Positions 23,081-33,200 of a stretch of 64,000 nt of DNA are shown here, one piece after another. The DNA comes from Clostridiaceae bacterium Marseille-Q3526 (GTDB lineage Bacteria; Bacillota; Clostridia; Lachnospirales; Lachnospiraceae). Where the stretch lies: positions 1 through 64,000 of the forward strand of contig JAGTTS010000003.1 in the NCBI GenBank assembly GCA_018223375.1. Direction: 5' to 3'. Every line of letters begins with the position of its first letter. Within the stretch, counting starts at the first letter, position 1. The position numbers were made by a program, and so were the translations under genes. Under the pieces are notes generated by a model. That model did not search any database. It was not told where the DNA came from and saw only the letters and a program-made list of their open reading frames with translations.

Positions 23081-24601
23081 ATGATAGGAATACTGCTTAG
23101 CGATCAATCATTTGAACAGGATATCAGGGAACTTCTCATGGCCTTCTGTCCGGGGCAGAAATTTACCCACGACGAGGGGGAGGCCCTGCGGGAGGCAGGG
23201 CTTATTGTGCGGGGCGGACGGACAGGCAGCGGGTTCTGGCTTTCTGCGGAGCGCTCTGTGCCAGAGGCTGAGAATCAGGACGGCGCGGGAACTGAGACTG
23301 GGCCCCGCAGGTTTGAGACGGTTTCTGAGGGCAGGATTACAGTGGACGAGGACAGCCGTTTTGAGACGAAGAACAGGCTTAAGAGGGAGCTGTACCAGAT
23401 GATGAGCCGTCTTACCGGAAAAGAGCTTCCCTGGGGGACTCTCACCGGCATCCGTCCCACGAAAATTGCCCTGACGAGGCTTTATGAGGGGGCTTCCGAG
23501 CAGGAAATCCACGATCACATGAAGGAAACCTACCTGACCAGTGAGGAGAAAATTGCCCTGAGCCTTGATGTGGCCAGACGGGAGAAGGAGCTTCTGTCGG
23601 TGGTAGATTATGAGAACGGCTACAGTCTCTACATTGGGATTCCGTTCTGCCCCACTACCTGCCTCTACTGCTCCTTTACTTCCTTCCCCATCGGAAAATG
23701 GCAGGGAAGGACAGAGCTTTATTTAAACGCTCTGTTCTGGGAGATGGAGTATGTGGCGGAGAAGATGAGGGGCCGCGTTCTGGATACCATTTATTTTGGA
23801 GGCGGAACTCCCACCTCCCTGAGCCCGGAGGATCTGGACGCCATCCTGAATAAGGTGGAAAGCACCTTCCCCATGGATCAGGTGAAGGAATTTACTGTGG
23901 AGGCGGGACGGCCGGACAGCATTACCAGGGAGAAACTGGAGGTTTTAAGAAAGCACGGCATTACCCGTATTTCCATTAATCCCCAGACCATGAAGCAGGA
24001 GACGTTAGACTTAATCGGCCGCCGCCATACGGTGGAACAGGTGAAGGAGACCTTCCGTCTGGCCAGGGAGCTGGGCTTTGACAATATCAATATGGATCTG
24101 ATTGTGGGACTTCCGGAGGAGGACGAGGAGGACGTCAGGGCCACTATGGAGGAGATTAAAAAGCTGGGACCCGACAGCCTGACCGTTCATTCTCTGGCCA
24201 TCAAGAGAGCCGCAAGGCTTAACATGTTCCGGGAAAAATATGGAAATCTGAAGATCACCGGAACCCAGGAAATGATCGACATGACGGCCCGTTATGCAAA
24301 AGAGATGGGCATGGAGCCCTACTATCTCTACAGGCAGAAGAACATGGCGGGCAACTTTGAGAACGTAGGCTACAGCACGCCCGGCAAGGCCTGCATTTAC
24401 AACATTCTCATTATGGAGGAGAAGCAGACCATTATGGCCTGCGGAGCCGGAACCACTACCAAGGTGGTGTTCCCGGCAGAGAACCGTCTGGAGAGGGCGG
24501 AAAACGTAAAAGAAGTCGAGCAGTACATCGACCGGGTGGAGGAGATGCTTCTTAGGAAGGAAAAGCTCATCTGCCAGATGGAACAGAGCTCAGGAAAATA
24601 A
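23081..24601 (+). CDS. hemZ: Oxygen-independent coproporphyrinogen III oxidase-like radical SAM protein HemZ
   Basis: A 506-residue radical SAM enzyme. The iron-sulfur cysteines are C190, C194 and C197 (FCPTTCLYCSF). The SAM-binding GGGTPTSL and the downstream VEAGRPDSI and NMDLIVGLPEED motifs match HemN/HemZ proteins. About 170 N-terminal residues precede the radical SAM barrel, as in HemZ. It is named for coproporphyrinogen dehydrogenation, but no other haem genes are nearby and many HemN-like proteins do other chemistry. It lies between the MBL gene and hisS, a common clostridial order. Confidence 0.88.
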   Translation: MIGILLSDQSFEQDIRELLMAFCPGQKFTHDEGEALREAGLIVRGGRTGSGFWLSAERSVPEAENQDGAGTETGPRRFETVSEGRITVDEDSRFETKNRLKRELYQMMSRLTGKELPWGTLTGIRPTKIALTRLYEGASEQEIHDHMKETYLTSEEKIALSLDVARREKELLSVVDYENGYSLYIGIPFCPTTCLYCSFTSFPIGKWQGRTELYLNALFWEMEYVAEKMRGRVLDTIYFGGGTPTSLSPEDLDAILNKVESTFPMDQVKEFTVEAGRPDSITREKLEVLRKHGITRISINPQTMKQETLDLIGRRHTVEQVKETFRLARELGFDNINMDLIVGLPEEDEEDVRATMEEIKKLGPDSLTVHSLAIKRAARLNMFREKYGNLKITGTQEMIDMTARYAKEMGMEPYYLYRQKNMAGNFENVGYSTPGKACIYNILIMEEKQTIMACGAGTTTKVVFPAENRLERAENVKEVEQYIDRVEEMLLRKEKLICQMEQSSGK

Positions 24602-24627
24602 ACAGTTAGAAAACAGGAGAGATTACC

Positions 24628-25890
24628 ATGGCTTTGAAGAAAAAACCAGTAACCGGAATGAAGGATATTCTGCCGGCAGAGATGGAAATCCGCGACTATG
24701 TGCTTGGAAAGATCAAGGAAACTTACCGCGGATTCGGCTTTTCTGCCATTGAGACGCCGTGTGTGGAGCACATCGAGAACCTGACCAGCAAGCAGGGCGG
24801 CGACAATGAGAAGCTGATTTTCAAGATTTTAAAGAGAGGCGAGAAATTAAACCTGGAGACGGCGAAAGAGGAGGCCGATCTGGTGGACGGAGGTCTGCGC
24901 TATGACCTGACGCTCCCATTATCCCGTTATTATTCCAACAATTCCGCTAATCTACCAAGCCCGTTCAAGGCGCTGCAGGTGGGAAGCGTGTGGAGAGCTG
25001 ACCGTCCGCAGAAGGGACGTTTCAGACAGTTTGTGCAGTGCGATATCGACATTTTAGGGGACGCCACCTCTCTGGCTGAGATCGAGCTGATTACAGCCAC
25101 CACCACAGCCCTGTCCCGTATCTGCCCGGATAACTCCTTTACCGTCCGCATCAACGACAGAGAGCTGTTAAAGGCCATGGCATCCTACTGCGGTTTCCCG
25201 GAGGACGACTGCGACAAGGTGTTCATCACTCTGGACAAGATGGACAAGATCGGTCTGGACGGCGTGGCGGCAGAGCTTCTGGAGCTGGGCTATGCGGCTG
25301 AGAGCGTGGAGAAGTACAAGGCGCTGCTGGACTCCGTAAAGACAGACGCAGACGGCGTGAGAGCCCTGGGAGAGACATTAAAGGGCGTTTTAAAGGAAGG
25401 CACAGCCGAGGGGCTGGCTGAGATTATGGAGACCGTATCTTCCATCGCAGAGGTGAAATTCGGCATTGAATTTGACCCGACTCTCGTAAGAGGAATGGGA
25501 TACTATACAGGAACGATTTTCGAGGTGTCCATGGAGGGCTTCGGCGGATCTGTGGCAGGCGGAGGCCGCTACGACAAGATGATCGGCAAGTTTACAGGCA
25601 TGGATACGCCGGCCTGCGGCTTTTCCATCGGTTTTGAGAGAATTGTAACCATTCTTCTGGACAACGGCTTCAAGGTGCCTGCGGCGGCAGGAAAGAAGGC
25701 GTATCTCTTCGAGAAGAACATCGGAGCAGAAAAGTTAGCCCAGGTTTTAAAGGAAGCTTCCGAGGAGAGAAAAGCTGGCGTACAGGTTCTGGTAGCCCAG
25801 ATGAACAAGAATAAGAAATTCCAGAAGGAGCAGCTCCAGAAGGAGGGCTACACAGAGTTTAAGGAGTACTACCGGGAGGGATTAAAGTAG
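24628..25890 (+). CDS. hisS: Histidyl-tRNA synthetase
   Basis: A 420-residue class II synthetase charging tRNA-His. Visible features are the N-terminal GMKDILPAEM, motif 2 around WRADRPQKGRFRQFVQCDID, the HisA signature RGMGYYTGTIFE and motif 3 in CGFSIGFERI. A C-terminal anticodon-binding domain follows. CAGGAGAG precedes the ATG. It is very close to hemZ upstream and aspS downstream, the usual hisS-aspS pair. Confidence 0.97.
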   Translation: MALKKKPVTGMKDILPAEMEIRDYVLGKIKETYRGFGFSAIETPCVEHIENLTSKQGGDNEKLIFKILKRGEKLNLETAKEEADLVDGGLRYDLTLPLSRYYSNNSANLPSPFKALQVGSVWRADRPQKGRFRQFVQCDIDILGDATSLAEIELITATTTALSRICPDNSFTVRINDRELLKAMASYCGFPEDDCDKVFITLDKMDKIGLDGVAAELLELGYAAESVEKYKALLDSVKTDADGVRALGETLKGVLKEGTAEGLAEIMETVSSIAEVKFGIEFDPTLVRGMGYYTGTIFEVSMEGFGGSVAGGGRYDKMIGKFTGMDTPACGFSIGFERIVTILLDNGFKVPAAAGKKAYLFEKNIGAEKLAQVLKEASEERKAGVQVLVAQMNKNKKFQKEQLQKEGYTEFKEYYREGLK

Positions 25891-25944
25891 GCTTTAGCCC
25901 CTACCGGATCTACATTTTTACAAAATTCAGGAGGAAAATAAATC

Positions 25945-27756
25945 ATGGCAGAATCAATGCTGGGACTGAAGCGTTCCCACAGATGTACAGAGCTGTCCAC
26001 AGAAAATATCGGTGAAAACGTCACCGTCATGGGATGGGTTCAGAAGAGCAGAAATAAAGGCGGAATCATTTTCGTGGACTTAAGGGATCGCTCCGGCCTG
26101 CTTCAGATTATCTTCGAGGAGGCAGACTGCGGGGAGGAAAGCTTTGCAAAGGCTGAGAAGCTGAGAAGCGAGTTCGTAGTCGCAGTGACAGGAAAGGTGG
26201 AGGCGCGTTCCGGCGCTGTCAATGAGAACTTAAAGACAGGAGCCATCGAGATCCGCGCCAATTCCCTGCGGATTCTTTCCGAGTCCGAGACTCCGCCATT
26301 CCCCATCGAGGAGAACTCCAAGACAAAGGAGGAGCTGAGATTAAAATACCGTTACCTGGATCTGAGAAGACCGGATCTTCAGAGAAATCTGATGACCAGA
26401 AGCCGCGTGACTACGCTCACCAGAAGCTTTCTGGCAGAGGAGGGATTCTTGGAGATCGAGACTCCGACTCTCATCAAGAGCACGCCGGAGGGAGCCAGAG
26501 ACTATCTTGTGCCAAGCCGTGTTCACCCAGGCAGTTTCTATGCCCTTCCTCAGTCCCCGCAGCTTTTTAAGCAGCTGTTAATGTGCTCTGGCTATGATCG
26601 TTACTTCCAGATTGCCAGATGCTACAGAGACGAGGATCTGAGAGCAGACAGACAGCCGGAGTTCACACAGATCGATATGGAGCTTTCCTTTGTGGATGTG
26701 GATGATGTGCTGGATGTCAACGAGAGACTGTTAAAGAAGCTTTTCAAGGAGATCTGCGATTATGATTTACAGCTTCCGATCCAGAGAATGACATGGAGAG
26801 AGGCCATGGACCGGTTCGGTTCCGACAAGCCAGATCTCCGCTTTGGAATGGAGCTTAAGAACGTGTCCGAGACAGTGAAGGACTGCCAGTTCGTCGTATT
26901 TAAGGGCGCTCTGGAAAACGGCGGCTCTGTCAGAGGAATCAACGCTGAGGGACAGGCCGGAATGCCGAGAAAGAAAATTGACGCTCTGGTAGAGTACGCC
27001 AAGGGCTTCGGCGCCAAGGGACTGGCTTATCTGGCAGTCAATGAGGACGGATCCTACAAGTCCTCCTTCGCCAAGTTCATGACAGAGGAGGAGTTAAGCG
27101 CTCTCGTGAAGACTATGGACGGAAAGCCGGGAGATCTGTTATTATTCGCCGCAGACAAGGATAAGGTAGTATTCGACGTGCTTGGAAATCTCCGTCTGGA
27201 GCTGGCAAGACAGCTTGACCTGTTAAAGAAGGACGACTTCAAGTTCCTCTGGGTAACAGAGTTCCCGTTATTAGAGTACTCTGAGGAGCAGGGACGCTTT
27301 GTGGCTATGCACCACCCATTCACCATGCCGATGGAGGAGGATCTGGAACTGATCGATACGAATCCAGGAGCAGTCCGCGCAAAGGCATACGACATCGTAT
27401 TAAACGGAACAGAGATGGGCGGAGGCTCCATCCGTATCCACCAGAGCGATATCCAGTCCAAGATGTTCGAGGTACTGGGCTTCACAGAGGAACAGGCGAA
27501 GGATCAGTTCGGTTTCCTGTTAGACGCCTTCAAGTACGGAGTGCCGCCGCACGCAGGCCTTGCTTACGGTCTGGACCGTATGGTCATGCTGATGGTGGGA
27601 GCAGACAGCATCCGCGACGTTATCGCCTTCCCGAAGGTGAAGGACGCTTCCTGTCTCATGACAGAGGCTCCGTCTCCTGTTGACGAAAAGCAGTTAAAGG
27701 AGCTTGGAATCGAGGTTTCTGAGGAAGAGACACAGGAAGAAAATTCTGAGAAATAA
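25945..27756 (+). CDS. aspS: Aspartyl-tRNA synthetase
   Basis: A 603-residue bacterial-type AspRS. An N-terminal OB-fold anticodon-binding domain (about 15-110) precedes the class II core, with motif 2 as FQIARCYRDEDLRADRQPEF. A GAD insertion domain (about 290-420) and motif 3 GLAYGLDRMVML follow. An acidic tail (EEETQEENSEK) ends the protein. AGGAGG precedes the ATG. The Asp-versus-Asn tRNA discrimination cannot be read from sequence here. Confidence 0.97.
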   Translation: MAESMLGLKRSHRCTELSTENIGENVTVMGWVQKSRNKGGIIFVDLRDRSGLLQIIFEEADCGEESFAKAEKLRSEFVVAVTGKVEARSGAVNENLKTGAIEIRANSLRILSESETPPFPIEENSKTKEELRLKYRYLDLRRPDLQRNLMTRSRVTTLTRSFLAEEGFLEIETPTLIKSTPEGARDYLVPSRVHPGSFYALPQSPQLFKQLLMCSGYDRYFQIARCYRDEDLRADRQPEFTQIDMELSFVDVDDVLDVNERLLKKLFKEICDYDLQLPIQRMTWREAMDRFGSDKPDLRFGMELKNVSETVKDCQFVVFKGALENGGSVRGINAEGQAGMPRKKIDALVEYAKGFGAKGLAYLAVNEDGSYKSSFAKFMTEEELSALVKTMDGKPGDLLLFAADKDKVVFDVLGNLRLELARQLDLLKKDDFKFLWVTEFPLLEYSEEQGRFVAMHHPFTMPMEEDLELIDTNPGAVRAKAYDIVLNGTEMGGGSIRIHQSDIQSKMFEVLGFTEEQAKDQFGFLLDAFKYGVPPHAGLAYGLDRMVMLMVGADSIRDVIAFPKVKDASCLMTEAPSPVDEKQLKELGIEVSEEETQEENSEK

Positions 27757-27795
27757 AAGCAGAAAAAAACAGAAAAAAAAGCAGAAGGGAACAGT

Positions 27796-27825
27796 TGGCA
27801 GGAGCAGGAAAAAGCGCTCCTGCCA
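27796..27825 (+). terminator. Hairpin after aspS, possible terminator
   Basis: TGGCAGGAGC (27796-27805) pairs perfectly with GCTCCTGCCA (27816-27825). No clear T-run follows at once, so termination efficiency is uncertain. Confidence 0.45.
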
Positions 27826-27906
27826 GCCGGTTTCACACTGCGAAAGCAGCCCGCTGCAGGTGAAGAAGGCTTTTTTATAAAAAGCTATAAAAATTTTAAC
27901 AGACAG

Positions 27907-27935
27907 TTGAAATATCACCCGGATTGTGATATGAT
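27907..27935 (+). promoter_or_regulatory. Strong promoter of the surface-protein locus
   Basis: TTGAAA (27907-27912) and TATGAT (27930-27935) are separated by exactly 17 bases. The transcript would begin near 27942 and run through a long leader into the surface-protein genes. Confidence 0.6.
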
Positions 27936-27941
27936 GAGTAC

Positions 27942-28329
27942 AGTTTCAGGAAACATTCTGGTTTCCTATTCTTTCCGGTCTGCTCAGACCGACGTTCCAG
28001 ACAGTAATGAGAAGATAAAGGATATACAGGACAGCAGAGAACTGCAGTACCCTGATTTGACGGCTTTTTCCGTTTATGGGGAGAAAAGATCCTGTTTTGC
28101 GCTTCTTGAATTTCTATTGCCGAAGGCATTCTAAGACAAATCTGTTATCACAGCGCAATTTATCAAAATAATTCAAATAGTTTAAAATAACAAAATATTA
28201 GTAAAAACAGCAATCGTTCAGCCGGGAGAAACAGGAGGTTTAAAGGAAGGCTTAAATAAATGGTTTGGAACCGGAATAACGCGGGACAGGAAACAATAGG
28301 AAACCAGCCTGAGAAAGGAGGGGGAAAAG
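27942..28329 (+). other. Long structured 5' leader of unknown function
   Basis: About 390 bases separate the promoter from the first likely start codon. Local hairpins are visible: AGGAAAC/GTTTCCT (27948-27954 with 27961-27967), CGGTCTG/CAGACCG (27976-27982 with 27985-27991), a CAGG/CCTG-flanked AGCAG stem near 28030-28055 and ACGG/CCGT near 28061-28074. I could not match it to a known riboswitch, including c-di-GMP types I and II. A 75-codon frame at 27907-28134 has no ribosome binding site and is not called. The AT-rich 3' part, 28140-28200, may hold a second promoter. Confidence 0.4.
28160..28188 (+). promoter_or_regulatory. Possible second promoter before the surface locus
   Basis: TTATCA (28160-28165) and TAAAAT (28183-28188) are spaced by 17 bases in an AT-rich stretch. 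The match is only moderate. Confidence 0.3.
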
Positions 28330-28346
28330 ACGAGACGGGTCAATAG
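28260..28346 (+). CDS. Possible 28-codon leader ORF overlapping the next gene
   Basis: ATG at 28260 follows AAAGGAAGG by about 9 bases and encodes MVWNRNNAGQETIGNQPEKG plus eight more residues, ending at TAG 28344-28346. It contains and overlaps the next gene's strong Shine-Dalgarno. It could be a leader peptide that tunes initiation downstream, or the true N-terminus of the next protein if the GGGGGAAAA tract is slipped or miscalled. No homology is recognised. Confidence 0.25.
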   Translation: MVWNRNNAGQETIGNQPEKGGGKDETGQ

Positions 28347-28371
28347 GAAGGCACCGCTCAGGACAAGCCAG

Positions 28372-30246
28372 ATGGAGACAGCTCTGGCTGTATGTGTGTT
28401 CTGCCTGTCAGGAATGATGGGAAGCGGAGAAATGAAAAGCTATGGAGGGCCGCTTTCCGGTTTCGAAGCGGCGTTATCTACTGCCTCTGACGCAGAGGAA
28501 GAGGAGGAGACCACACGAGAGGAGGTTCCAAGGAGCCGCCAGCTTCAGGCATATTTTCAGACTGCCAGAGAATATGAGAGCAGACTGACAGGGGAGGCAG
28601 AAGACACAGTTCCGGACAGCCGGTTTATGATTACAGGGCAGGAGGAAAACGATATCAGGGTACTGAGCGCGGCGTCGCAGATTCCAGACGGAGAGGAGAG
28701 GACCTTCTATGTAATCGGAAAGAATTTTGTGCCAAACGGGAAGGCTTTGGCAGAGTGGTTTGGTTCCGGAGCTGTGTATGCGAACTATTTGGAAGCTGAG
28801 GAGAAAGAAGGAAAGGATACCTGGTACGCTGCCAGGATGAGCGTATGGAAAAATGGAAGCTTTGATGGGCTGAAGCACTGGGAGATGGTAAGGGAGACCA
28901 GGGCTTCCTGTCTGGGAAAGGGGACGGCGCTGTACCGCTGCCGTGAGACAAAGGAGGAGAAGGAGATTGTTACCGCGCCGTTTGGACACTGCGATTCGGA
29001 TCAGGATTCCCTCTGCGACCGGTGCCGGTGGAGGGTCTTTGGACAGGAGGAGGGATCTAAGATTCACGCTGTTTTGGGTGGGCGGAACATGACGTTTACC
29101 TGCATTGACGCTGATTATCAGAGCGGCAGCCTGCCGGAGGGAGGGATGCTCTATCTGGCTGATCAGAAGGTGGAGACAGGATTTTTTGGAGGATATGGCT
29201 CCTGCGTGTATGAAGACAGCCAGATCAGGAGATATTTCCGCGATGGCTTTCAGAATGGATGTTCCCTGGGAGAAGCCCTGGAAGGGATTTCGGTTCCTGG
29301 ATGCAGCGGGACCGATTACGCCATGAGCCTGTCAAGGGAGGAGTATGGGAGATACCAGAGACTGATTCAGGGAGGAGGCTTTTTCCTCAGGGATGATACA
29401 GGCAGCCAGGTGTGGGCGGTTGATGAAAAAGGAGAACTTCAGCCAGCGAATCCTCATGATCCAGATTACGGCATACGCCCGGCTATTGTGCTGAAAAAGC
29501 CATGGGCAGGCGAGGCGGAACGGATCCACTGGGAGTTAGGAGATCTGCAGCAGGCGGAGATAGACGGACAAAACATGCTGTTTCGCTGCATTGACCAGAA
29601 TTATTCGGATCACATGGAAAACCATGGCCAGACGGCCCTGTTTCTCTGCGAGACGGTGATTCCGGCTGATTATGGATCCAGATACGAGCTGAGAGAACAG
29701 GAGGATGGAAGCCACGAATACGAATTTTGTCCAGGCCCTCTGGTAAATTTCGGACAAAGCAGCGATTACAAGCATTCAAATATCCAAACATGGCTGGAAC
29801 AGGCGGGAGATAAAATTTATCTGGCAAAGCAGGTGCAGATTGGAACTGATATGGCGTTTACAGGGGAAACGCCGAAAGGAGAGTATTCCTCCTTTGACGC
29901 GGTAAATTTAAGCAGCCATCCGATAGGGGCTCAGTCGCTCTATGGAAAGCTGTTTCTGCTGTCTGTGGAGGAAGCGGTGAAATATAAAGAGTTTCTCTGG
30001 ACCTTTGAGGGAGCACAGGAAGAAAATCCGGAGACGCAGCTGTCTTCCTTTTCAAAAGGATACTGGCTGAGAACTCCAATGGGAACAGGGGACGGAGCAG
30101 ACATGGGATATGTGTACGGGGTGGATTTAGAGCGGGGACAGATTCGGCCGGAACGGATCCGGCCGACGGAAGGAACAGGAGATGCGGAGCTGGATGCGAC
30201 GTCGCCTTTTGGCGTCAGGCCAGCCTTTGTGATGCCGCAGGATTAG
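28372..30246 (+). CDS. Secreted protein with two DUF6273-like domains
   Basis: A predicted exported protein of at least 624 residues. The hydrophobic segment TALAVCVFCLSGMMG looks like a signal-peptide core. The best ribosome binding site (AGGAGG at 28316-28321) instead points to a non-standard ACG at 28330, which would add the basic n-region RRVNRKAPLRTSQ. After an acidic linker come two repeats of a domain ending in YGIRPAIVL (about residue 370) and FGVRPAFVMPQD (C-terminus), as in DUF6273-type surface domains. Internal features include SNIQTWLEQ and YWLRTPMG. No sortase signal is seen. It heads the surface-protein operon. Confidence 0.7.
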   Translation: METALAVCVFCLSGMMGSGEMKSYGGPLSGFEAALSTASDAEEEEETTREEVPRSRQLQAYFQTAREYESRLTGEAEDTVPDSRFMITGQEENDIRVLSAASQIPDGEERTFYVIGKNFVPNGKALAEWFGSGAVYANYLEAEEKEGKDTWYAARMSVWKNGSFDGLKHWEMVRETRASCLGKGTALYRCRETKEEKEIVTAPFGHCDSDQDSLCDRCRWRVFGQEEGSKIHAVLGGRNMTFTCIDADYQSGSLPEGGMLYLADQKVETGFFGGYGSCVYEDSQIRRYFRDGFQNGCSLGEALEGISVPGCSGTDYAMSLSREEYGRYQRLIQGGGFFLRDDTGSQVWAVDEKGELQPANPHDPDYGIRPAIVLKKPWAGEAERIHWELGDLQQAEIDGQNMLFRCIDQNYSDHMENHGQTALFLCETVIPADYGSRYELREQEDGSHEYEFCPGPLVNFGQSSDYKHSNIQTWLEQAGDKIYLAKQVQIGTDMAFTGETPKGEYSSFDAVNLSSHPIGAQSLYGKLFLLSVEEAVKYKEFLWTFEGAQEENPETQLSSFSKGYWLRTPMGTGDGADMGYVYGVDLERGQIRPERIRPTEGTGDAELDATSPFGVRPAFVMPQD

Positions 30247-30265
30247 AGAAAGAGGAGGAGACAGA

Positions 30266-33200
30266 TTGAGAAAAAAATTATTATTGGGACGGACAGCAGC
30301 CTTTGTAATGGCTGCCGCCATAGCAGCGGGAAATACAGTTCCCGTACAGGCGAAGGGGGCCGGGGAACAGCGAAGAGAAGCAGAGAATCTGGCAGACGAG
30401 AAGAAGACGCATGAGGATAAAGAATCTTTTCCTAAGGCGTCGCCGTCAGAACCGGAGGAAGAAAGACCAGAGGAGGAAGAACCGGAGGAAGGAAGACCGG
30501 AAGAGGAAGAGCCGGAGAGACCGGATTCAGGACAGGATCCGGATCAGGAATCAGAGCAGGGCGAAAAACCAGGAGAAGATGCTCCGGAAGAAGAGGATGC
30601 TCCGGAAGAGGAGGATGAGGAGGCAGAAGAAGAGCCGGAGGAAATTCCAGAGACGCTCAGCTCGGCTACAGGCGATCTGTGGGAGGAATGGCATGGAGCG
30701 AAGACGGACTGGGAGGGAGAGGGAACCAGAAAAAATCCATATAAAATTACAAATCTTTCAGAGCTGATGGGGCTTTCAGAGTCAGTTTCACAGGGAGAAT
30801 CCTTTGCAGGCGTTTATTTTGAGCTGCAAAGCGACATTCATCTGGGAGATTTGGAGACAAACCATGGTTCCTGGAATCCGATTGGATGGTTCCAGAACAA
30901 AACAGATCTGGGGGGAGAACCGCGCACTGCCTTTGAGGGCAGCTTTGACGGAGCGGAACATAGGATTTCAGGGCTGAAATTTACGAAAAATGATGAAAAT
31001 TATTCGTATTTGGGACTGTTTGGGCTGATAAAAAATGGAACGGTCGAAAACCTGGCGCTGGAAGCAGAAGAGATTGCGGGGGACGATAATGTAGCTCTTC
31101 TGGCAGGCTGCGTGGAGGGCTCGTCCGTGATCCGAAATGTGACGGTAAACGGATCCGTCTATGCGGAGCAGGACGCCGGAGGAATCGCAGGAGAGGTGAC
31201 GGGAGGAACCAATCGCGCTGTGATTGAAAACTGCACGGCTGACAGCATTACGGTTAACTCAGAGGGGCGAACCGGCTTTACGGGAGGAATTGCGGGAAAT
31301 GTGCAGAAGGCGCAGCTGGCCGACGTGACGGTCGTCACCCAGGACGGGGACAGCAGCCGCATTCAGGGAAAGGGATATGTAGGAGGCGTGGCAGGCCGCC
31401 AGAATCAGGCGGATATTTACAACAGCTCTGTCTCCGGAACGATAGGAGGAAACGGAAGCAGGGCGGCAGGAGGAGTGACGGGCCTTTATGAATCAGGCGA
31501 TTTGATTGTATCCCGGTTTGACGGAGAAATCGGAAGAACCGGACAGGGAACGGCTGCCCACGAGGGAACTTTTATTGGGACGAGGGAGCCGAAGAACGGT
31601 TTTACCTATGGAACGGGAAAGAACGATCAGGTATCCTACCTGTTTGCAGGAACGGCCGCCCAGGCAAAAAAGGCGATAGGTTCCTCCATTGCAGATGACA
31701 ACGCCTGGACTTATGACGCTCACATCGGATACTTTACGGATTACCAGAGACGGTATGCCCTGGTGAAAGGAACGGGGGAGCAGGACGGAGGAGAGAGATT
31801 TTTCTATGAGGAACTGGAGGACGGGATTCAGCATATTATTACGCAGAAGCTGGGAGAAAAGCTGGACGAGCTGACAAAGAAGCGCCTGTTCCATCTGGAT
31901 CACTATGCGCCTGGAAACAGCGGAGAGCCTGTCAGGGGATATCTTGTCTCCATTCCCAGAATTGATACGAAGAATGCAAACGGAACTTTTGACAACGACG
32001 TGGCGGTTCTGACGGCGATCTCTTCTACAAACAACAGCTATTACAGGCAGATTGACAAGGATCATCCTTCAGCCGTCGCTCCAGGATGTACGGTTACTGC
32101 GGCGACTGCACCGAAAAATCAGAATGGAAACAGGTACCAGCTGGTTTACGATGAAAATGAGCCGGGCCAGGCGAAGCCTCCGACCTTCACAGACGAGGAA
32201 GGAGAACGCCGCCCCATGGCATATGTAAATGGAGGCTCCTACTCGTTTCAGATGCCCGAGGCAAACACAGAGCTGAATGCCGAGTATGTGAAGGTGACAA
32301 CAGAGCTTGCCATAACGCCAAAAGAAACCGTTATTTCTGTGATTCAGACGAGAACGGGAGACAGGAAGCAGCCGCAGATTATGACAGAGGTAAAGGATCA
32401 GGAAGGAAGGCTGATTGCAAAATATTTGAATGGAAGTGAAAACTCGGAGGTTCAGGTGCTTCCGGTCAGAATCCATGCAGAGCACAACGGCCAGGGTTCT
32501 GCGGCAGATCGGACGGTGCAGTGGTCCATTGACAACCAGGATCTGCTGAACTTTGAGGAAGGGTGGACGGAAGGATATACGCAGAAGGATGCCAGAGTGC
32601 TTCCAAACATAAACTCCAAATTTATTCAGGAAATTATTCTCAGAGAGACAAAAAAACAGGCAGACAGCGGGTATCAGGAAGCCATAAAAAACACGGTATA
32701 TACAGATACAGCAGTAGTTACAGCGTCTACGAATCCTGCCACAAGCGCAGATAATCAGGCTGTCACAGGAACCTGCAGAGTCAATGTTTCTTTCCAGATT
32801 GTAGATCAGACCACAGTGCGGGTAGAACAGATGGAGCTGAATCAGAGTAATCTGGCTTTTCATGTGACAAGGAGGTTAACTGGGGACAGAAAAAATCCGG
32901 AGGAGACATATACAGCTGACGCTCCCTATTATCTGGATACCAGTTTAAAGCCGTCGCAGCCGTTTTTTAAAAATGTTTCCTGGAAGACCAGGGAGGGACA
33001 GAAAATTTTGTCTCTGAAACCGTCGGGACAGAATGAACAGAGCTGTCAGGTGTCTGTCGTATTCGATGAGAATGGAGTCAGCCATCCTGCCTGGATTCAG
33101 AATATTGTGAATCAGGATAACAGCAGGAAGGAAGCATCAGGCGGATATCTCAGGCTGTCGGGAACCGGCGGGGTCCAGGAGATGATTACGGCTACCTCTG

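Noticed and set aside
27907..28134. 75-codon frame in the surface-locus leader
   Set aside because: Its start codon would lie in the promoter -35, it has no Shine-Dalgarno, and hairpins fill the region.
27942..28259. Leader considered as a c-di-GMP riboswitch
   Set aside because: The diagnostic GCAAA/GACGCAAAGCC elements of type I and the type II core were not found.
30411..30767. 118-codon Arg/Lys-rich frame in the GLUG gene
   Set aside because: It is the +1 reading of the GAG/GAA-rich acidic stalk.
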